From: Mageeibacillus sp. UBA1046
GTDB lineage: Bacteria > Bacillota > Clostridia > Saccharofermentanales > DTU023
Direction: 5' to 3'
NCBI GenBank assembly: GCA_002316595.1
Contig: DCDV01000004.1
Location: 308,313-323,800, forward strand
Length of the DNA stretch: 15,488 nucleotides
The translations under genes and the position numbers were made by a program. Of this stretch, positions 14,006 to 15,488 are shown in pieces; positions within the stretch are counted from its first letter, which is position 1, and each line of letters opens with the position of its first letter. The notes beneath the pieces are model-generated. The model was not told the DNA's origin. It worked only from the letters and a program-made list of their open reading frames with translations, and searched no databases.

Positions 14006-15399
14006 CACTTCGCACCCTCTGCCGCATACCGGTAGCGGCCGGATAAATATCCGCCGTCAAAAGTTATTGCCTTGCCTGTATGGTTGGTTGTGGCACTTAG
14101 CCAGACCCAGCCCGGTCCCGGATTATGGCGGGAAATGATCGTTTTGAAGCGAGACAGCAATGCCTCTTCCTTCTGAATAATCAGAAAAAGCAGCAGATAG
14201 TCATGATAGTACAAAACAAGTGATCCATCATTCTTGCCTGGCCAGAAGCTGACGCCATGACCTTCCTGCAGTCTTACGGCTTCCCTCCTGCCATCGAGGA
14301 CAGCGTCCGCTAAAAGCAAGAGGTATTCCACAGCTTCCAGCGGCAAAGACACGCTGCCGGCGCTTATGGCGGCCACCGCCGCCACTATTATTCCGGCATA
14401 GATTTTGTATCTGTTCCTTAGACTCTCGTCTTGAAAATGATGGATCAGCTGGATGATCGAGCGGACCACAATTAGAACTGCCCGTACTTCCTTCCCGGCT
14501 TTGTCGCCCCTGCTGCCGGTAATAATCTCCTCAGCCTCCCCGCTTCTTTGCGGGAGCAGATCGGCATGGGATCTGCCATCCGGAGTAAGACGGGGAATCA
14601 TCTTATTGTCGACTATCCTTCCCTCCACAACAGCGGGGAAATAGTCAAGCGCATAGGAAGCCAGATATAGTTTATCCAGAGATGTGTTTTCCGGCGCGGC
14701 AAGCGTTTCATCTATAAAGGCGGCTATCCTTGACATGCTTTCGGGATCGAAAAAATCAAGTTTGCCGCCTCCCGTTACATCCCCTTGTTCATCATAGATA
14801 TGTACCGGCATCAATGAGGAGACAACGTCCTCATACAGCGAGTTGATCTCAGCATCGATATACTCGTCTAACTCTTCCTTCCACTCAACATCATCCGGGA
14901 CCGCCTCACCTCCCTGCAAAAGGTCTTTGGCTTCCCGGCAGCCGTCAGAAGACAAGATTGTATCTATAGAACCTTCGAAGTCGAAGGCGCCCAGATCCCG
15001 GATCCGGCCTGCTATCCCGGTAATCAGCTCTGCAGGGAACCGGATCTTCATGTGCCGCAGTATTTCTTCCTTCAGATTCCCCGGCTCATAAAGCGAACTC
15101 TCCCCTTGGAGAGAGACTTCCGCTTCATTGTCAAAATGCGTAGACGACACTGTGGAGAAAGGCGTCTCATTAAGAGCTAGCAAGCCAAAGTCCTGCCAGA
15201 GCTGCCTGTCAAAGGCTGCCAGATTGACTTCCAGATTGGCGGCCAGCCAGCGGGTCAGATCCAGGTCTTTTCTGCTCTCCATGCTAAAATCAAATAATAC
15301 GATGAGTAAAGAAAAAACAACCGGCAGAAGCAGGCAGAAAGTCAATGTTAAACTGCCCGCTTCCTTAAGTCCGAATTTTCCTGGACAGGATTTCTTCAT
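14005..15399 (-). CDS. DUF5702-like Tad-associated membrane protein
   Basis: A 464-residue protein with one N-terminal hydrophobic helix (about 16-38) after a basic leader, followed by DLDLTRWLAANLEVNLAAFD and LWQDFGLLALNE (67-78). This resembles the start of DUF5702 proteins found in clostridial tad loci (identification by pattern memory). The helix is preceded by EAG-SLTLT, but Glu at +5 is missing, so prepilin cleavage is doubtful. A second hydrophobic stretch (IYAGIIVAAVAAISAG) lies around 340, and the YHDYLLLFLII segment resembles the family's C-terminal part. GGAG lies 9 nt before the ATG. The gene is coupled to the TadE-like gene by overlap and to a partial upstream ORF. Its function in pilus assembly is inferred from context only. 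Confidence 0.6.
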   Translation of the reverse strand: MKKSCPGKFGLKEAGSLTLTFCLLLPVVFSLLIVLFDFSMESRKDLDLTRWLAANLEVNLAAFDRQLWQDFGLLALNETPFSTVSSTHFDNEAEVSLQGESSLYEPGNLKEEILRHMKIRFPAELITGIAGRIRDLGAFDFEGSIDTILSSDGCREAKDLLQGGEAVPDDVEWKEELDEYIDAEINSLYEDVVSSLMPVHIYDEQGDVTGGGKLDFFDPESMSRIAAFIDETLAAPENTSLDKLYLASYALDYFPAVVEGRIVDNKMIPRLTPDGRSHADLLPQRSGEAEEIITGSRGDKAGKEVRAVLIVVRSIIQLIHHFQDESLRNRYKIYAGIIVAAVAAISAGSVSLPLEAVEYLLLLADAVLDGRREAVRLQEGHGVSFWPGKNDGSLVLYYHDYLLLFLIIQKEEALLSRFKTIISRHNPGPGWVWLSATTNHTGKAITFDGGYLSGRYRYAAEGAK

Positions 15400-15488
15400 G
15401 GATCACTGCTCCAATTAGTTAAGATTGACTTGGTATCCCGATAAAGGCTGATCGTCTCCACCATCTTTTGCGGCGAACATTTTAATAC
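15396..15488 (-). CDS. C-terminal end of an upstream ORF, unknown
   Basis: The last 30 codons of a minus-strand frame that enters from the right edge and stops at TGA 15396-15398, overlapping the next start as ATGA. The tail reads SLYRDTKSILTNWSSDP. The overlap style matches the other operon junctions in this window, which is the main reason for preferring this frame. A competing frame from 15480 has its own ATG and stops at TAA near 15418. Too little is visible for a family call; another Tad-locus gene is likely from position. Confidence 0.4.
   Translation of the reverse strand, partial: VLKCSPQKMVETISLYRDTKSILTNWSSDP

Overview
The window looks like chromosomal DNA of an anaerobic Gram-positive bacterium, most likely a clostridial Firmicute. 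This is inferred from purine-rich Shine-Dalgarno sites before most genes, a threonine dehydrogenase / 2-amino-3-ketobutyrate CoA-ligase pair, a YhaO/YhaN-like nuclease-ATPase pair, a long SecA with a SEC-C zinc tail, and a DUF5702/TadE-type pair. No species is claimed. No plasmid, phage or complete transposon is visible.

Layout. Bases 1-1350 (minus strand) hold threonine catabolism: tdh followed by the 5' part of kbl, converting threonine to glycine and acetyl-CoA. Bases 1457-4974 (minus) hold a two-gene operon. Its first gene is a metallophosphoesterase with an intact SbcD/Mre11/YhaO active site. Its second gene is a YhaN/Rad50-like membrane coiled-coil protein in which Walker A, the ABC signature and Walker B are all destroyed although the 740-codon frame is open. 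The genes overlap as ATGA, next to a run of seven C that is a textbook -1 slippery heptamer. Ferritin (5186-5710, plus) is transcribed divergently from this operon.

Bases 5711-6287 are mostly non-coding. They contain a possible 36-codon minus-strand peptide built from 8-residue repeats, a perfect 17-bp inverted repeat, and the tkt promoter. Transketolase (6288-8267) and guanine deaminase (8326-9612) follow on the plus strand. A tRNA-Thr(CGU) gene (9747-9821, minus) has terminators on its left. On its right an array of about 34-bp direct repeats, possibly a relic IS21-type end, fills the gap to secA (10056-12938, minus). The right edge (13001-15488, minus) is the 3' end of a Tad-like operon: a partial unknown ORF, a DUF5702-like membrane protein and a TadE-like pseudopilin with a prepilin cleavage motif. 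secA follows from a good sigma-A-type promoter of its own.

The most unusual item is the nuclease paired with an apparently dead, membrane-anchored Rad50-like partner, with a possible frameshift fusion of the two. Next come the repeat peptide and the repeat array beside the tRNA gene.
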